Of a stretch of 33,034 bases of DNA, positions 25,880 through 33,034 are shown piece after piece. The position numbers and the translations under genes are program-made. The notes beneath the pieces are model-generated. The model searched no databases and was not told the origin of the DNA. It saw only the letters and a program-made list of their open reading frames with translations. Where the stretch lies: NCBI GenBank assembly GCA_041287705.1, contig JBGGNE010000257.1, positions 1-33,034 of the forward strand, in the 5' to 3' direction. Within the stretch, counting starts at the first letter, position 1, and every line of letters begins with the position of its first letter. Origin of the DNA: LW23 sp041287705 (GTDB taxonomy: Bacteria > Verrucomicrobiota > Verrucomicrobiia > Methylacidiphilales > UBA1321).

Positions 25880-28468
25880 TTACCATGAGAAGAGCAGCTC
25901 ACCTTCTACTCCGCAGACAAGCACGTGCGGTCCCTCCGGCGAATGCACCCAGTTGGGAACTTGAAAGTTCCCCTGAAAGTAGGGAAACAACGGCTGCAAC
26001 AGAATCTCCAGGCTGGTTTCGGTTCCGGGCTCCGGAAAGAACCTGACTTCTGCGTTCTTCAATCCGCTAACGAGCAGACGCGAGTTGTAACCGTGCTGAA
26101 TAGGGGGCAGGACGCGACAAACTACCGCGCTTCTCGATTCCTGGCGCACAAAAGCACGGCACACATGGTGCCACCAGGCAGGGCCGGTATAGTGCAACAA
26201 ACTGCTCTCCACCATGTTCTGTTGAGCCGGAAACACAGGTGCACCCATGGGCAGACTGATTTGCAATGCCACGGAAACATCCGGCTGGTAGCCCGAAAAG
26301 ACATAGGCATTGCGATGCCGATGTATAGTCAGAACCGGGGCGCGACCTTTTGAGCCGTCAAACGAGATGTTCAGACCCAGATAGCAGAGAATTCGTCGGG
26401 CAATATCGCCACTGGTAATGAAGCTTCTCGCATCCAGGTCCTCCAGCCGCGGACCTTTAACGGGCCCTGGATTCTCAGGATGATACTCGGATGTTGAAAG
26501 CGATCCACGCACCCACGCTATCACTCCGCCGGAGGGAAGCCGGCGCCATGCGCCCGCAATTCTCTGCTTGCCGCCCTGCAGTGTTGAGTCGGATTTTAAT
26601 GTCGCAGCAATCATTCCGTGGTCCTTGCCACTGGCCACATCTCCATTCATCGCCTCTCCTCCCCTCACCTCGCTCCAGGCGCCTGCACTAAGCAGCGAGT
26701 GATGGCGAATGTTCATCTCGTCGATGGCGAAATCTCCCTCAAGCTCTTCGCTGCAAAAGAGTTGCAACATGTGCCGCAGATCCTCGCATTCTGTCAGCGG
26801 ACCATAAAAGAGAACACGTCCGCCAGCCTGAGCATGCAAAAGCAATCGTGCTGTGGCTGCGCCGGGCAGAACTGGCGCAAGAAGTACGGAACCCGAAAGC
26901 CCGGGCAGAACTCCCTTTGTATGTCCTTCTTCCGCTCCTGGGCATTCTGCATCAATGCCTCCCAGTATCTTTGCGTCAGCTACCGTATTTACTGGAACGC
27001 CGTGAGAAATAAGCCCTCTGACGAACCAGTCGCCAAAGAACGGCAGACCAGGAGCCGCCTCCGTGCCTTTTACAATGTCGTGATAGGCGTCAAACGGATA
27101 CACCCACACTACGGGCCCCGGGGCATCCGGCACAAATTCCCTGGCATGAAGCACATGGGCAATAACCTCCGTCGGAACGCTGGGCGGCATGCACCCGTGC
27201 GAGTCATCCACAGTCAGAAACGATATATCGCAGGGAGGCTCCACTTTGCCGTCCGGGAGTACGCGGCTGACCGAGAGCGGCAGGTAAATGTCATACGGCT
27301 GGCGCTGGTAGCGATCCAGCCAGGGACTGTTAAGCCACCAGGGATCATGCGTATAAAAGCGGTAGCGGAACCCATTGCCCGGCGTTCGGGCGATGTGCGA
27401 CATCCAACCGGAAAGCTCCAGTCCGATGTCGCCGTCCAGAGCTGCCCAGGGTGAATTCACTGGTGGTTCAACATGGGCAATCAAAGCATAGATTTCCCTT
27501 AATGGCGACGCATCCGACCCGATGTCAATGCCGGTGGCCAGATTGGTACCACGCGTGCGAATCGGCAAAGCAGGCAGTTCAGCGCGAAAGTCGTGCCAGA
27601 ACTGAAGAATGCTGGATGCTGTTTCCTCCGCCCTGCCAGCGGAAAAAGCACTTCCGTCAAAGATAGCGCCCGTAAGAGCCCATGGCTCCAGCGCAAAGCC
27701 AAAGCCGTTGGAGAACCAGAGAAAATCGCAGCCGCAGTCCGCAACGAAACAGCGGCTCTGCCTTCCCAGAAATGTGCCAACCGTCGTCCCCTCCCGAATC
27801 CCATCCGGAAATCCTGCATAACGGCGACTATCCGCATGCAGCAACGCATCGCAACGGATAAACTTGCCGCCGAAGAGCGAGCCGCCTCCGCAGATCTCCG
27901 GATGCCATTCGTACTTGAAACGCGAGCGTGCAAACTCTGGCCCAATATCAAAAGTGCCGCCTACAAGCACTGGTTTGCCCAGCACCTCCGCACCTGTGGC
28001 CTTAAGCGTCGCAACTAGATCTCTCAGCCATGTGTAAGTAAAGACGGCTGGTTCCGGGCGATAAAGATAGGACCGCCGGTGGACGCCCCGCGCTTCGGAA
28101 TCGCGCAGCTTGGAGTCCAGGCCTATAGCGTCGTGATCCGCCCGACCACTGTCTTTGGCGCCCAGCATGGCATTGTGGCCGATAGCGTTGACGCAGCCGT
28201 GGTATCGCCCCCATTCAAAGGCGGTATTCATATCCCCTTCATACTCCAGAATTTCGGACCCATCGCCTATCCAGAGCATCACGGATACCGTGCCGGCATA
28301 TCTGACGAGAGGACGCCACTGCTCAAAGAGCTCCCTGCATACGGCATCGCGGCTTTCCGGAGTATTGTCCCAGAACGGCTTGAGACTCAGCTCCAACTGG
28401 ACATCGCGAAAATGGTAGCCCGATGGCGGAGTTGCCTGGGGTAGAATCTGGCGGTTAGTGGTCGACAT
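25880..28468 (-). CDS. Large cytoplasmic protein of unknown function in a sugar locus
   Basis: 862 residues from ATG 28468. A GTG at 28501 would add 11 residues but would place the start over the operator core at 28484-28497. I do not recognise a family. It has no signal peptide or membrane helix. The first ~480 residues are rich in Trp, Asp and Glu and look like an enzyme barrel (LELSLKPFWD, SVMLWIGDG, FLWFSNGFGFA, YDIYLPLSVSRV). Residues around 540-620 suggest a Rossmann/GATase-like domain (LLLHAQAGGRVLFYGPL), as in some glycosidases. The C-terminus looks like a beta-sandwich. Position beside an isomerase, a LacI regulator and GH3 suggests carbohydrate processing, perhaps an undescribed glycosidase-like family; that is inference. 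Confidence 0.8.
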   Translation of the reverse strand: MSTTNRQILPQATPPSGYHFRDVQLELSLKPFWDNTPESRDAVCRELFEQWRPLVRYAGTVSVMLWIGDGSEILEYEGDMNTAFEWGRYHGCVNAIGHNAMLGAKDSGRADHDAIGLDSKLRDSEARGVHRRSYLYRPEPAVFTYTWLRDLVATLKATGAEVLGKPVLVGGTFDIGPEFARSRFKYEWHPEICGGGSLFGGKFIRCDALLHADSRRYAGFPDGIREGTTVGTFLGRQSRCFVADCGCDFLWFSNGFGFALEPWALTGAIFDGSAFSAGRAEETASSILQFWHDFRAELPALPIRTRGTNLATGIDIGSDASPLREIYALIAHVEPPVNSPWAALDGDIGLELSGWMSHIARTPGNGFRYRFYTHDPWWLNSPWLDRYQRQPYDIYLPLSVSRVLPDGKVEPPCDISFLTVDDSHGCMPPSVPTEVIAHVLHAREFVPDAPGPVVWVYPFDAYHDIVKGTEAAPGLPFFGDWFVRGLISHGVPVNTVADAKILGGIDAECPGAEEGHTKGVLPGLSGSVLLAPVLPGAATARLLLHAQAGGRVLFYGPLTECEDLRHMLQLFCSEELEGDFAIDEMNIRHHSLLSAGAWSEVRGGEAMNGDVASGKDHGMIAATLKSDSTLQGGKQRIAGAWRRLPSGGVIAWVRGSLSTSEYHPENPGPVKGPRLEDLDARSFITSGDIARRILCYLGLNISFDGSKGRAPVLTIHRHRNAYVFSGYQPDVSVALQISLPMGAPVFPAQQNMVESSLLHYTGPAWWHHVCRAFVRQESRSAVVCRVLPPIQHGYNSRLLVSGLKNAEVRFFPEPGTETSLEILLQPLFPYFQGNFQVPNWVHSPEGPHVLVCGVEGELLFSW

Positions 28469-28483
28469 AACAGAAATTAAAAT

Positions 28484-28497
28484 ATCAAACCTTTGAT
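28484..28497. promoter_or_regulatory. LacI-type operator candidate before the large unknown gene
   Basis: ATCAAACCTTTGAT is a perfect inverted repeat with 6-base arms and a 2-base centre. It ends 15 bases before the preferred ATG at 28468 and overlaps the last codons of the small upstream ORF. It shares ATCA-N6-TGAT with three other sites in this locus. Confidence 0.5.
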
Positions 28498-28619
28498 TCA
28501 CAGGGCGCAGAAAGCACCGTCAAGGCAAGTGCAACAAATTCAGCTACTTCGGGGCGCAGCCTCGATCGCTCGTTCTGGATCCAGAAGCCATGCAGATCTC
28601 CATCGCCTTCCAGCATCAT
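28485..28619 (-). CDS. Small ORF of 44 residues between isomerase and unknown gene
   Basis: The ATG is 3 bases after the isomerase stop, and the stop is 16 bases before the ATG of the next gene, so the spacing is that of an operon member. The product starts MMLEGDGDLHGFWIQ and has an amphipathic C-terminal half (LRPEVAEFVALALTVL). I do not recognise a family. It could be a genuine small protein, a leader for coupling, or the remains of a larger protein. No Shine-Dalgarno is visible; coupling would be needed. Confidence 0.4.
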   Translation of the reverse strand: MMLEGDGDLHGFWIQNERSRLRPEVAEFVALALTVLSAPCESKV

Positions 28620-28622
28620 GAA

Positions 28623-30095
28623 TTACAGCTCCTCATATGGCGTCGTAATCGCGTATTCCAGCCCCAGGATCTTCGCGATTTCGACCAGTTCCGCGGCGTG
28701 ATGGCCAACTCCCAGAGCGAAGTGATGCGTAGGGCCTTCAGCCACCCAGCGTTTCAGGAAGGTGCGCACATTGGGCTTGAACACACCGTGAGTATTGGTA
28801 TTCCCGGTGGGTGGAATGGGCCGCCTCTCGGATATACCTTCGGCGATCACAAACTTGAAGCCGCCCCGCGCCGTCTGGCCAATGCTCAGCATGGTAATCG
28901 GTCCTTCCTTTAACTGAAACTCCACACCCGCACCCGAACCTGGCTTGCCATGATACTTCTTCAGGCTGCGGATCACAGGTTTGCCCTGGGCGATATTCAC
29001 GTGATGCGGCCCGTCATGTCCCACCAGTACGCTGTCGGCGGCAAAGTCGACCGGATGGAACTCCGCGAAACTTCCGCCAATGTCGAGCCTGTCCATAATC
29101 AGCATCGCGATACATGTCTTGATGTCAAACTCTCCGCACATGGGAAAACCAGCGCCAGTCAGGATGGAATTACCCACGATGAAGTTGGTGACAAGCGTAC
29201 GCAGCTCCGAGCCAGGCTCTCCCTCGTAATAATACGCCAGACCGTCCAGGGACTTCTCGGCAATCAGTGATTCCAGGGCAACAGCCGCCCGGGCGGCAAT
29301 TTCCAGATCACGATCGGTCAGCTTTTCCGTGAGCGGATCGGACTTCGGGTCAGGCGTGTCGAAGAACTCCAGAATCTGCTTCGACCAGCGCTGCACCTCG
29401 CCAGGATCGGGCTGGCGGTAGTGCTTGTGAACATCGCCCGGCTCCAGCAGCACTACGTGAGGTCCAAACGCCGCGGTAATCGCAGTAGGATCGGTATGCA
29501 TGTCCAACATCGCCTCCAGTACATGCCCCATCAGGCCGATACGCGCATACTTCAGGTCATGCAGCACTTTGGCAATCTGGCACCATTTGTGAAACTCAGC
29601 ATCGACGGTGGGATCATCGATTTCATGTCCAAGAATGAAGGGCGGCGGTCGCCGACCGAAACGAATGGCGACCCCAACAAACTCCGGCACCGAGCAGAAG
29701 TCATCGTTACAGAGCTGCATGTAGGTGGAACCGTTGGGGTAATCCATCGCAGCCAGCGGCTGCACGGCCACCAGAATGATTGGTATATCCAGCTGGCGGC
29801 ACAGTACGCCAAAGGTGGCAGAGGTCGCATACGTGGCCATATCGACAAACAGCATGTCGAGGTCCGCAGCCCTGATCTTTGGAACAGCCGCATAGGCCGT
29901 CGCCGCATTGTCGAGCATGCCGAATTCCACAACTTCGACGTTGTTGGAGAGGATGCGGCGCTTCACATCACCAAGCTTGCGATGCATTTCGTCGAGGAGA
30001 CCGTCAAATTGCGGCCAGTAAACATGATGTCCGACTGCGAGGACGCCGACTTTGGCCGTTAGCGGACGCCGCCTTTTGATAGGAACAGAAGCCAT
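28623..30095 (-). CDS. L-arabinose/L-fucose isomerase family sugar isomerase
   Basis: 490 residues from ATG 30095 (493 from ATG 30104), the usual size for AraA (500 in E. coli). Aldose-ketose isomerases of this family bind Mn through two Glu and His residues. The matching blocks here, numbered from 30104, are YYYEGEPGSE (about 291-300), GEFDIK (E325), EFHPVDF (H350) and GPTHHFALGVGHH (H460-469). The N-terminal Rossmann-like part begins VGVLAVGHHVYWPQFDGL and carries DMLFVDMATYATSATFG. The exact sugar cannot be told from sequence; context with GH3 favours a plant-cell-wall pentose or deoxysugar. ATG 30104 lies inside the predicted -10 element, so 30095 is preferred. A divergent lacI gene and an operator at the start imply repression. 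Confidence 0.85.
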   Translation of the reverse strand: MASVPIKRRRPLTAKVGVLAVGHHVYWPQFDGLLDEMHRKLGDVKRRILSNNVEVVEFGMLDNAATAYAAVPKIRAADLDMLFVDMATYATSATFGVLCRQLDIPIILVAVQPLAAMDYPNGSTYMQLCNDDFCSVPEFVGVAIRFGRRPPPFILGHEIDDPTVDAEFHKWCQIAKVLHDLKYARIGLMGHVLEAMLDMHTDPTAITAAFGPHVVLLEPGDVHKHYRQPDPGEVQRWSKQILEFFDTPDPKSDPLTEKLTDRDLEIAARAAVALESLIAEKSLDGLAYYYEGEPGSELRTLVTNFIVGNSILTGAGFPMCGEFDIKTCIAMLIMDRLDIGGSFAEFHPVDFAADSVLVGHDGPHHVNIAQGKPVIRSLKKYHGKPGSGAGVEFQLKEGPITMLSIGQTARGGFKFVIAEGISERRPIPPTGNTNTHGVFKPNVRTFLKRWVAEGPTHHFALGVGHHAAELVEIAKILGLEYAITTPYEEL

Positions 30096-30109
30096 ATCAC
30101 ACATTTGAT
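30096..30109. promoter_or_regulatory. LacI-type operator candidate at the isomerase start
   Basis: ATCACACATTTGAT, of the form ATCA-N6-TGAT, lies across the predicted -10 box and start region of the isomerase, in the gap shared with the divergent lacI gene. Binding here would block transcription directly. Read on the minus strand it is ATCAAATGTGTGAT, one base different from the site before the prepilin pair. Confidence 0.6.
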
Positions 30110-30131
30110 CTTATTTGGCGGTGAGCGTCAA
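30103..30131 (-). promoter_or_regulatory. Sigma70-like promoter of the isomerase gene
   Basis: On the minus strand TTGACG is followed after 17 bases by TCAAAT (five of six and four of six matches). Transcription would begin near 30096, which places the ATG at 30095 at or next to the first base of the message. This suggests a leaderless or near-leaderless transcript. Confidence 0.45.
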
Positions 30132-30229
30132 CCCTTAAACCACACATCCATTAACAGCGACTTTATCTATGCTTGCGGCACCCAAATGGTTTGACCAGAC
30201 AACTGAAATATGTCATCCTGTTCCGCTTT

Positions 30230-31231
30230 ATGGCGTCACTCAAACGGATCGCATCGGATCTCGGAGTGTCCTATACTCTGGTTTCTAAAGTCCTCAACGA
30301 CAGGCTGGGCACAACAGGCGTAAGCCCGAAGATGCGCGAGGCAATTCTGTCCAAAGCGAAAGAACTGGAATACATTCCCAATCGCCTGGCCGTTGCTCTC
30401 AAGGCCGGGAGACGTGGAGCTGTGGGCATCTTCCTTCACCACTTTGGCGAGTCGGGCAGCGAAGTAACGGATCGGCTTCTGCGCGGCTGCGCGGAGGGTC
30501 TGGAACGAAGCGGCTACCGAATGTGGCTGCGCTTTTTCAAGACGGACGAAGAGTTCCTTGCGGCATGTGATGACCAGCTCAAGCGTGAGGTGGACGGCCT
30601 TATCGTCGGCGGCGTGCAGCATGAAAGCCTGATCGCCAAACTGCACGAGATGGAGCAAAACCTGCCGATCGTCAGCGTATTTTGCGATTCATCCGACCGA
30701 ACTCGCTCCATGCTGCACAATGTGGGCGCGGACTACGAGCTTCAGGGATTTCGTGCCACTACGCATCTGTTGGATCAGGGTTGCCGCATGATCGCGACCT
30801 TTCCTGTTGTGGAGAATCGGCACAAAGGCTATGTGCGAGCCTTGTCTGAGCGTAACGTCAAGCTGAATCCCAAGCTGATCGTCAACGCCCGGGACTTTCG
30901 GCTCAGCACCGGCACTGTTTGTGCCAAGGAACTGATTGGACGCGATATCCCCTTCGACGGCATCGTATGCCAGAGCGACTCTCAGGCCGTCGGGGTAATC
31001 AACGAGCTGGTGCACCGAGGCTTTCAGGTTCCGGGCGCGGTGAAAGTAATCGGCGTGGATGATTCCCCGCTCGCAGAAGCGTGCATTGTGCCAATCACGT
31101 CCATCACCTCCGGCATGACCGAGGCCGGGCAAAAAGCCGTGGAGTTACTGCTGAAGAAAATAGCCGGCGAAAAGGTGGAATCCGTACTGATTCAGTCCGA
31201 GGTGGTTGAACGATCGTCATCACGCGTTTGA
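30230..31231 (+). CDS. LacI-family transcriptional regulator
   Basis: 333 residues from ATG 30230; an upstream TTG at 30173 would add 19 unneeded residues. The N-terminal helix-turn-helix reads MASLKRIASDLGVSYTLVSKVLND, followed by the hinge helix YIPNRLAVALKAGRRGAVGIFL. The rest is a periplasmic-binding-protein-like sensor ending GVINELVHRGFQVPGAVKVIGVDDSPLAEACIVPITSIT, typical for the family. It is transcribed away from the isomerase and towards the GH3 gene. It most likely represses the sugar genes through ATCA-N6-TGAT sites until a sugar is bound; the inducer is unknown. Confidence 0.92.
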   Translation: MASLKRIASDLGVSYTLVSKVLNDRLGTTGVSPKMREAILSKAKELEYIPNRLAVALKAGRRGAVGIFLHHFGESGSEVTDRLLRGCAEGLERSGYRMWLRFFKTDEEFLAACDDQLKREVDGLIVGGVQHESLIAKLHEMEQNLPIVSVFCDSSDRTRSMLHNVGADYELQGFRATTHLLDQGCRMIATFPVVENRHKGYVRALSERNVKLNPKLIVNARDFRLSTGTVCAKELIGRDIPFDGIVCQSDSQAVGVINELVHRGFQVPGAVKVIGVDDSPLAEACIVPITSITSGMTEAGQKAVELLLKKIAGEKVESVLIQSEVVERSSSRV

Positions 31232-31239
31232 TGACGATC
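31212..31239. terminator. Hairpin between convergent lacI and GH3 genes
   Basis: An 11-bp perfect stem, GATCGTCATCA paired with TGATGACGATC, encloses a 6-base loop and spans the lacI stop codon (31229-31231). There is no T-run, so it may be a weak two-way terminator. The centre (31219-31232) is ATCACGCGTTTGAT, which also fits the operator pattern, so a dual or purely regulatory role is possible. Confidence 0.45.
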
Positions 31240-31260
31240 TGATTTCCGGTCCCAGGTGTG

Positions 31261-33034
31261 TTAAACAGATCTGCGGATATATTGCTCTACCGTCATAGTA
31301 ACGCCCTTCAGATTGCGGGAATGGTTACCTACCAGAATATCGTATTCGCCAGGCGCCACAATCCATGCGGCTGAATCCATGTCGAAGTAAGCCAGTTCCT
31401 GAGCCCCGAGAGAGAACGTCGCTTCCGCTTCTTCACATGGCGAAAGATTCACTTTTTGAAAAGCGCGAAGTTCCTTAATGGGGCGAACCAGGGGGGCGTT
31501 ACGCGGGCTCACGTAGAGCTGCACGACTTCCCTGCCGGCTCGCCTGCCTGTGTTTTGAACACGAACTCTCACCGTTATCTCCAGGCCCTCCCAGGCGCAG
31601 ACTTTTGTCCGGGCAAGGCGCGGTATGCCGATTTCAAACGTGGTGTAGCTCAAGCCAAAGCCGAAAGGATAATGCGGCTCGATTCCCGCGCGATCAAAAT
31701 GTCGATAGCCGATGAACAGACCTTCGTCGTACTTCACGCGCTTTCCGTCGCCGGGATAGTTACGCATCGAGTCGTGGTCCTGCAGGCGATGCGCCATTGT
31801 ATCGGGCAGGCGTCCGCTGGGATTGGTTTGGCCAAAGAGAATTCGAGCGAGCGCGCGTCCCCCTTCCTGACCGGGATACCACGCCTCCAGCAAAGCAGGC
31901 ACCTGGCTTGCCCAGGGAACTGACAGCGGCCCGCCGTTGTTCAGCACCACAACTGTCCGGGGGTTTACTGCGGCTACGGCCTCAATAAGCCTCTGCTGAG
32001 CTTCCGGAAGATTAATATCGGAGCGATCATGCGAGCCGCCTTCAAACAGATTGGAGAGACCCGCGCAGACTATAACAACGTCCGCCAAACGCGCCGCCTG
32101 CACAACCTTCTCCAAAAGTGAAGATGGTCGGGCAGCAGCCGAAACTGATCTCGCATCAGATCCGATACTCTCTGTTGCGCCAGGCGATTCCGACTCCCCG
32201 GCGCCGACACCGCCGTCAGCTAAAGGATCCGGCGTCACGCCGGAACTGGAACTGAGGCTGAGGTTGGTTTCCCATTCGAGGCGCAGGCCGGCACGGGCGG
32301 CGCGTTTTCCATATTCCAGACAGAAATCGACTGGCTCACCAGCGACGAAATGACGCTCCAGAGTAAAGTATCGGGTCTGATACTTCTCCTCAAAATTGCC
32401 CTCCGCATCATCGTCCCAGGCATCGTGCACGATCTCGCCTCCTATTCGTAAGCGCACGCAACCTTCCTGTGCATAGACGCCGACCCGGTAAAGCCCCGTA
32501 ACGGGCGGATTCAGCCTGCCAGTAAAGCGCACGGCGAATGGCCCTTTCTGCACACCGGGTGCGGGCGACGCCCATCCCCAGGAAAAGTCGATCTGAGACG
32601 CCGTGGTCACGTTGTCTGGCTCAACTCCGATCTCAGGCGATGCAAAGTACTCCGCCAGCACGCTGCCCAACTGCCCTCCACATGCGCTGGGCATCAACAG
32701 AAAGTCTTCGCGAATAGGCTCCATCGTACCGACAAGGCTGCAACCTTCCAGATATTGCACCTCGACCTCGCTGCCGCATATTTCCCGAATTCCAGCAAGC
32801 GGACTTACACTGTAAAAGGGCGCAACCGCAGCGCTGCCGCCGCCGCCCAGACGCGCTTCCGCAGCGTTGGGGCCGGTAACCAGCACACGTTTGATACAGG
32901 CAGCGTCTATAGGAAGCAACTGGCCCTCATTCTTTATCAGCACAACAGATTCCTCCGCCACCTCGAGAGCGAGAGCTCTGCTTTCCGGAGCTTCTAGGCC
33001 GGAGCCCACGATCGAAATCTCTCCTTCAGCGCCT
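31261..33034 (-). CDS. GH3 family glycosidase with PA14 domain, C-terminal part
   Basis: 591 residues are visible; the frame is open to the right edge, so the N-terminal barrel with the Asp nucleophile is missing. The visible part starts in the GH3 C-terminal domain (EESVVLIKNEGQLLPID, VTGPNAAEARLGGGGSA). It is interrupted by a PA14 domain (about 32270-32640; YRVGVYAQEGCVRLRIGGE), a Ser/Gly/Ala/Pro-rich linker (about 32130-32260), and then resumes with LFEGGSHDRSDINLP, where the Glu is the likely acid/base. It closes with GRLPDTMAHR, a YPFGFGLSYTTFEI block and a fibronectin-III-like domain. The family removes beta-linked glucose, xylose or arabinose units from glycan ends. With the isomerase and LacI neighbours it fits plant-fibre use. 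Confidence 0.92.
   Translation of the reverse strand, partial: GAEGEISIVGSGLEAPESRALALEVAEESVVLIKNEGQLLPIDAACIKRVLVTGPNAAEARLGGGGSAAVAPFYSVSPLAGIREICGSEVEVQYLEGCSLVGTMEPIREDFLLMPSACGGQLGSVLAEYFASPEIGVEPDNVTTASQIDFSWGWASPAPGVQKGPFAVRFTGRLNPPVTGLYRVGVYAQEGCVRLRIGGEIVHDAWDDDAEGNFEEKYQTRYFTLERHFVAGEPVDFCLEYGKRAARAGLRLEWETNLSLSSSSGVTPDPLADGGVGAGESESPGATESIGSDARSVSAAARPSSLLEKVVQAARLADVVIVCAGLSNLFEGGSHDRSDINLPEAQQRLIEAVAAVNPRTVVVLNNGGPLSVPWASQVPALLEAWYPGQEGGRALARILFGQTNPSGRLPDTMAHRLQDHDSMRNYPGDGKRVKYDEGLFIGYRHFDRAGIEPHYPFGFGLSYTTFEIGIPRLARTKVCAWEGLEITVRVRVQNTGRRAGREVVQLYVSPRNAPLVRPIKELRAFQKVNLSPCEEAEATFSLGAQELAYFDMDSAAWIVAPGEYDILVGNHSRNLKGVTMTVEQYIRRSV

Noticed and set aside
26618..27454. 278-codon plus-strand open frame
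   Set aside because: Antisense to the large sugar-locus protein and without family features.
29421..30062. 213-codon plus-strand open frame
   Set aside because: Antisense to the isomerase, which has recognisable family blocks.
31261..33009. Complete GH3 gene starting at GTG 33009
   Set aside because: The frame stays open to the window edge and the N-terminal catalytic barrel is missing, so it is a partial gene.

Overview
The window looks like chromosomal DNA of a Verrucomicrobiota bacterium, probably of the Chthoniobacter/Terrimicrobium type. The best marker is a pair of prepilin-like genes (24106-25814) matching the Verru_Chthon cassette families B and C. Supporting signs are the carboxypeptidase-regulatory-like surface protein with CPxCYxDC motifs, the very long FHA/MBG adhesin, and the LacI-controlled sugar genes. 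No rRNA, tRNA, CRISPR array, integrase or insertion sequence was seen.

Layout. (1) 1-5374, minus: the N-terminal ~1,790 residues of a giant secreted protein that runs off the left edge. It is an internal duplication of a ~974-residue unit. (2) 5438-5954: a gap holding a good promoter for the minus gene. (3) 5955-13163, plus: a 2,402-residue exported adhesin with a TPS/FHA head, beta-helix body and nine MBG repeats, followed closely by cardiolipin synthase (13185-14696). (4) 14686-21885, minus: a compact six-gene operon encoding, in transcription order, a GYF/TM/coiled-coil protein, a Ser/Thr kinase (frameshifted as written), a J-like TPR/zinc-ribbon membrane protein, a GrpE-like factor, a non-canonical Hsp70 and a small TPR/TM protein. 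This is the most likely novel system here: a kinase-linked, membrane-tethered Hsp70 machine. (5) 22026-22749: decayed glycoside-hydrolase remnants; then an SGNH hydrolase (22809-23771). (6) 24106-25814, minus: Verru_Chthon proteins C and B. (7) 25880-33034: a sugar-use locus with a large unrecognised protein, a 44-residue small ORF, an AraA/FucI-type isomerase, a divergent LacI-family regulator and the C-terminal part of a GH3 enzyme with a PA14 domain.

How the genes may work together. A palindrome, ATCA-N6-TGAT, occurs before the isomerase, before the large unknown gene, before the Verru_Chthon B/C pair and at the end of lacI. It is the best candidate for the operator of the local LacI regulator and would tie the pilin-like pair to sugar control. 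The Hsp70 operon is tightly packed (one 1-nt overlap, gaps of 2-16 nt) and has its own sigma70-like promoter at 22004-22032. Two genes are broken by what looks like one extra base in a run of six identical bases (G6 in the kinase, T6 in the glycosidase remnant), so either real phase changes or sequencing error must be considered. All family assignments are from reading motifs by eye; no database search was run.
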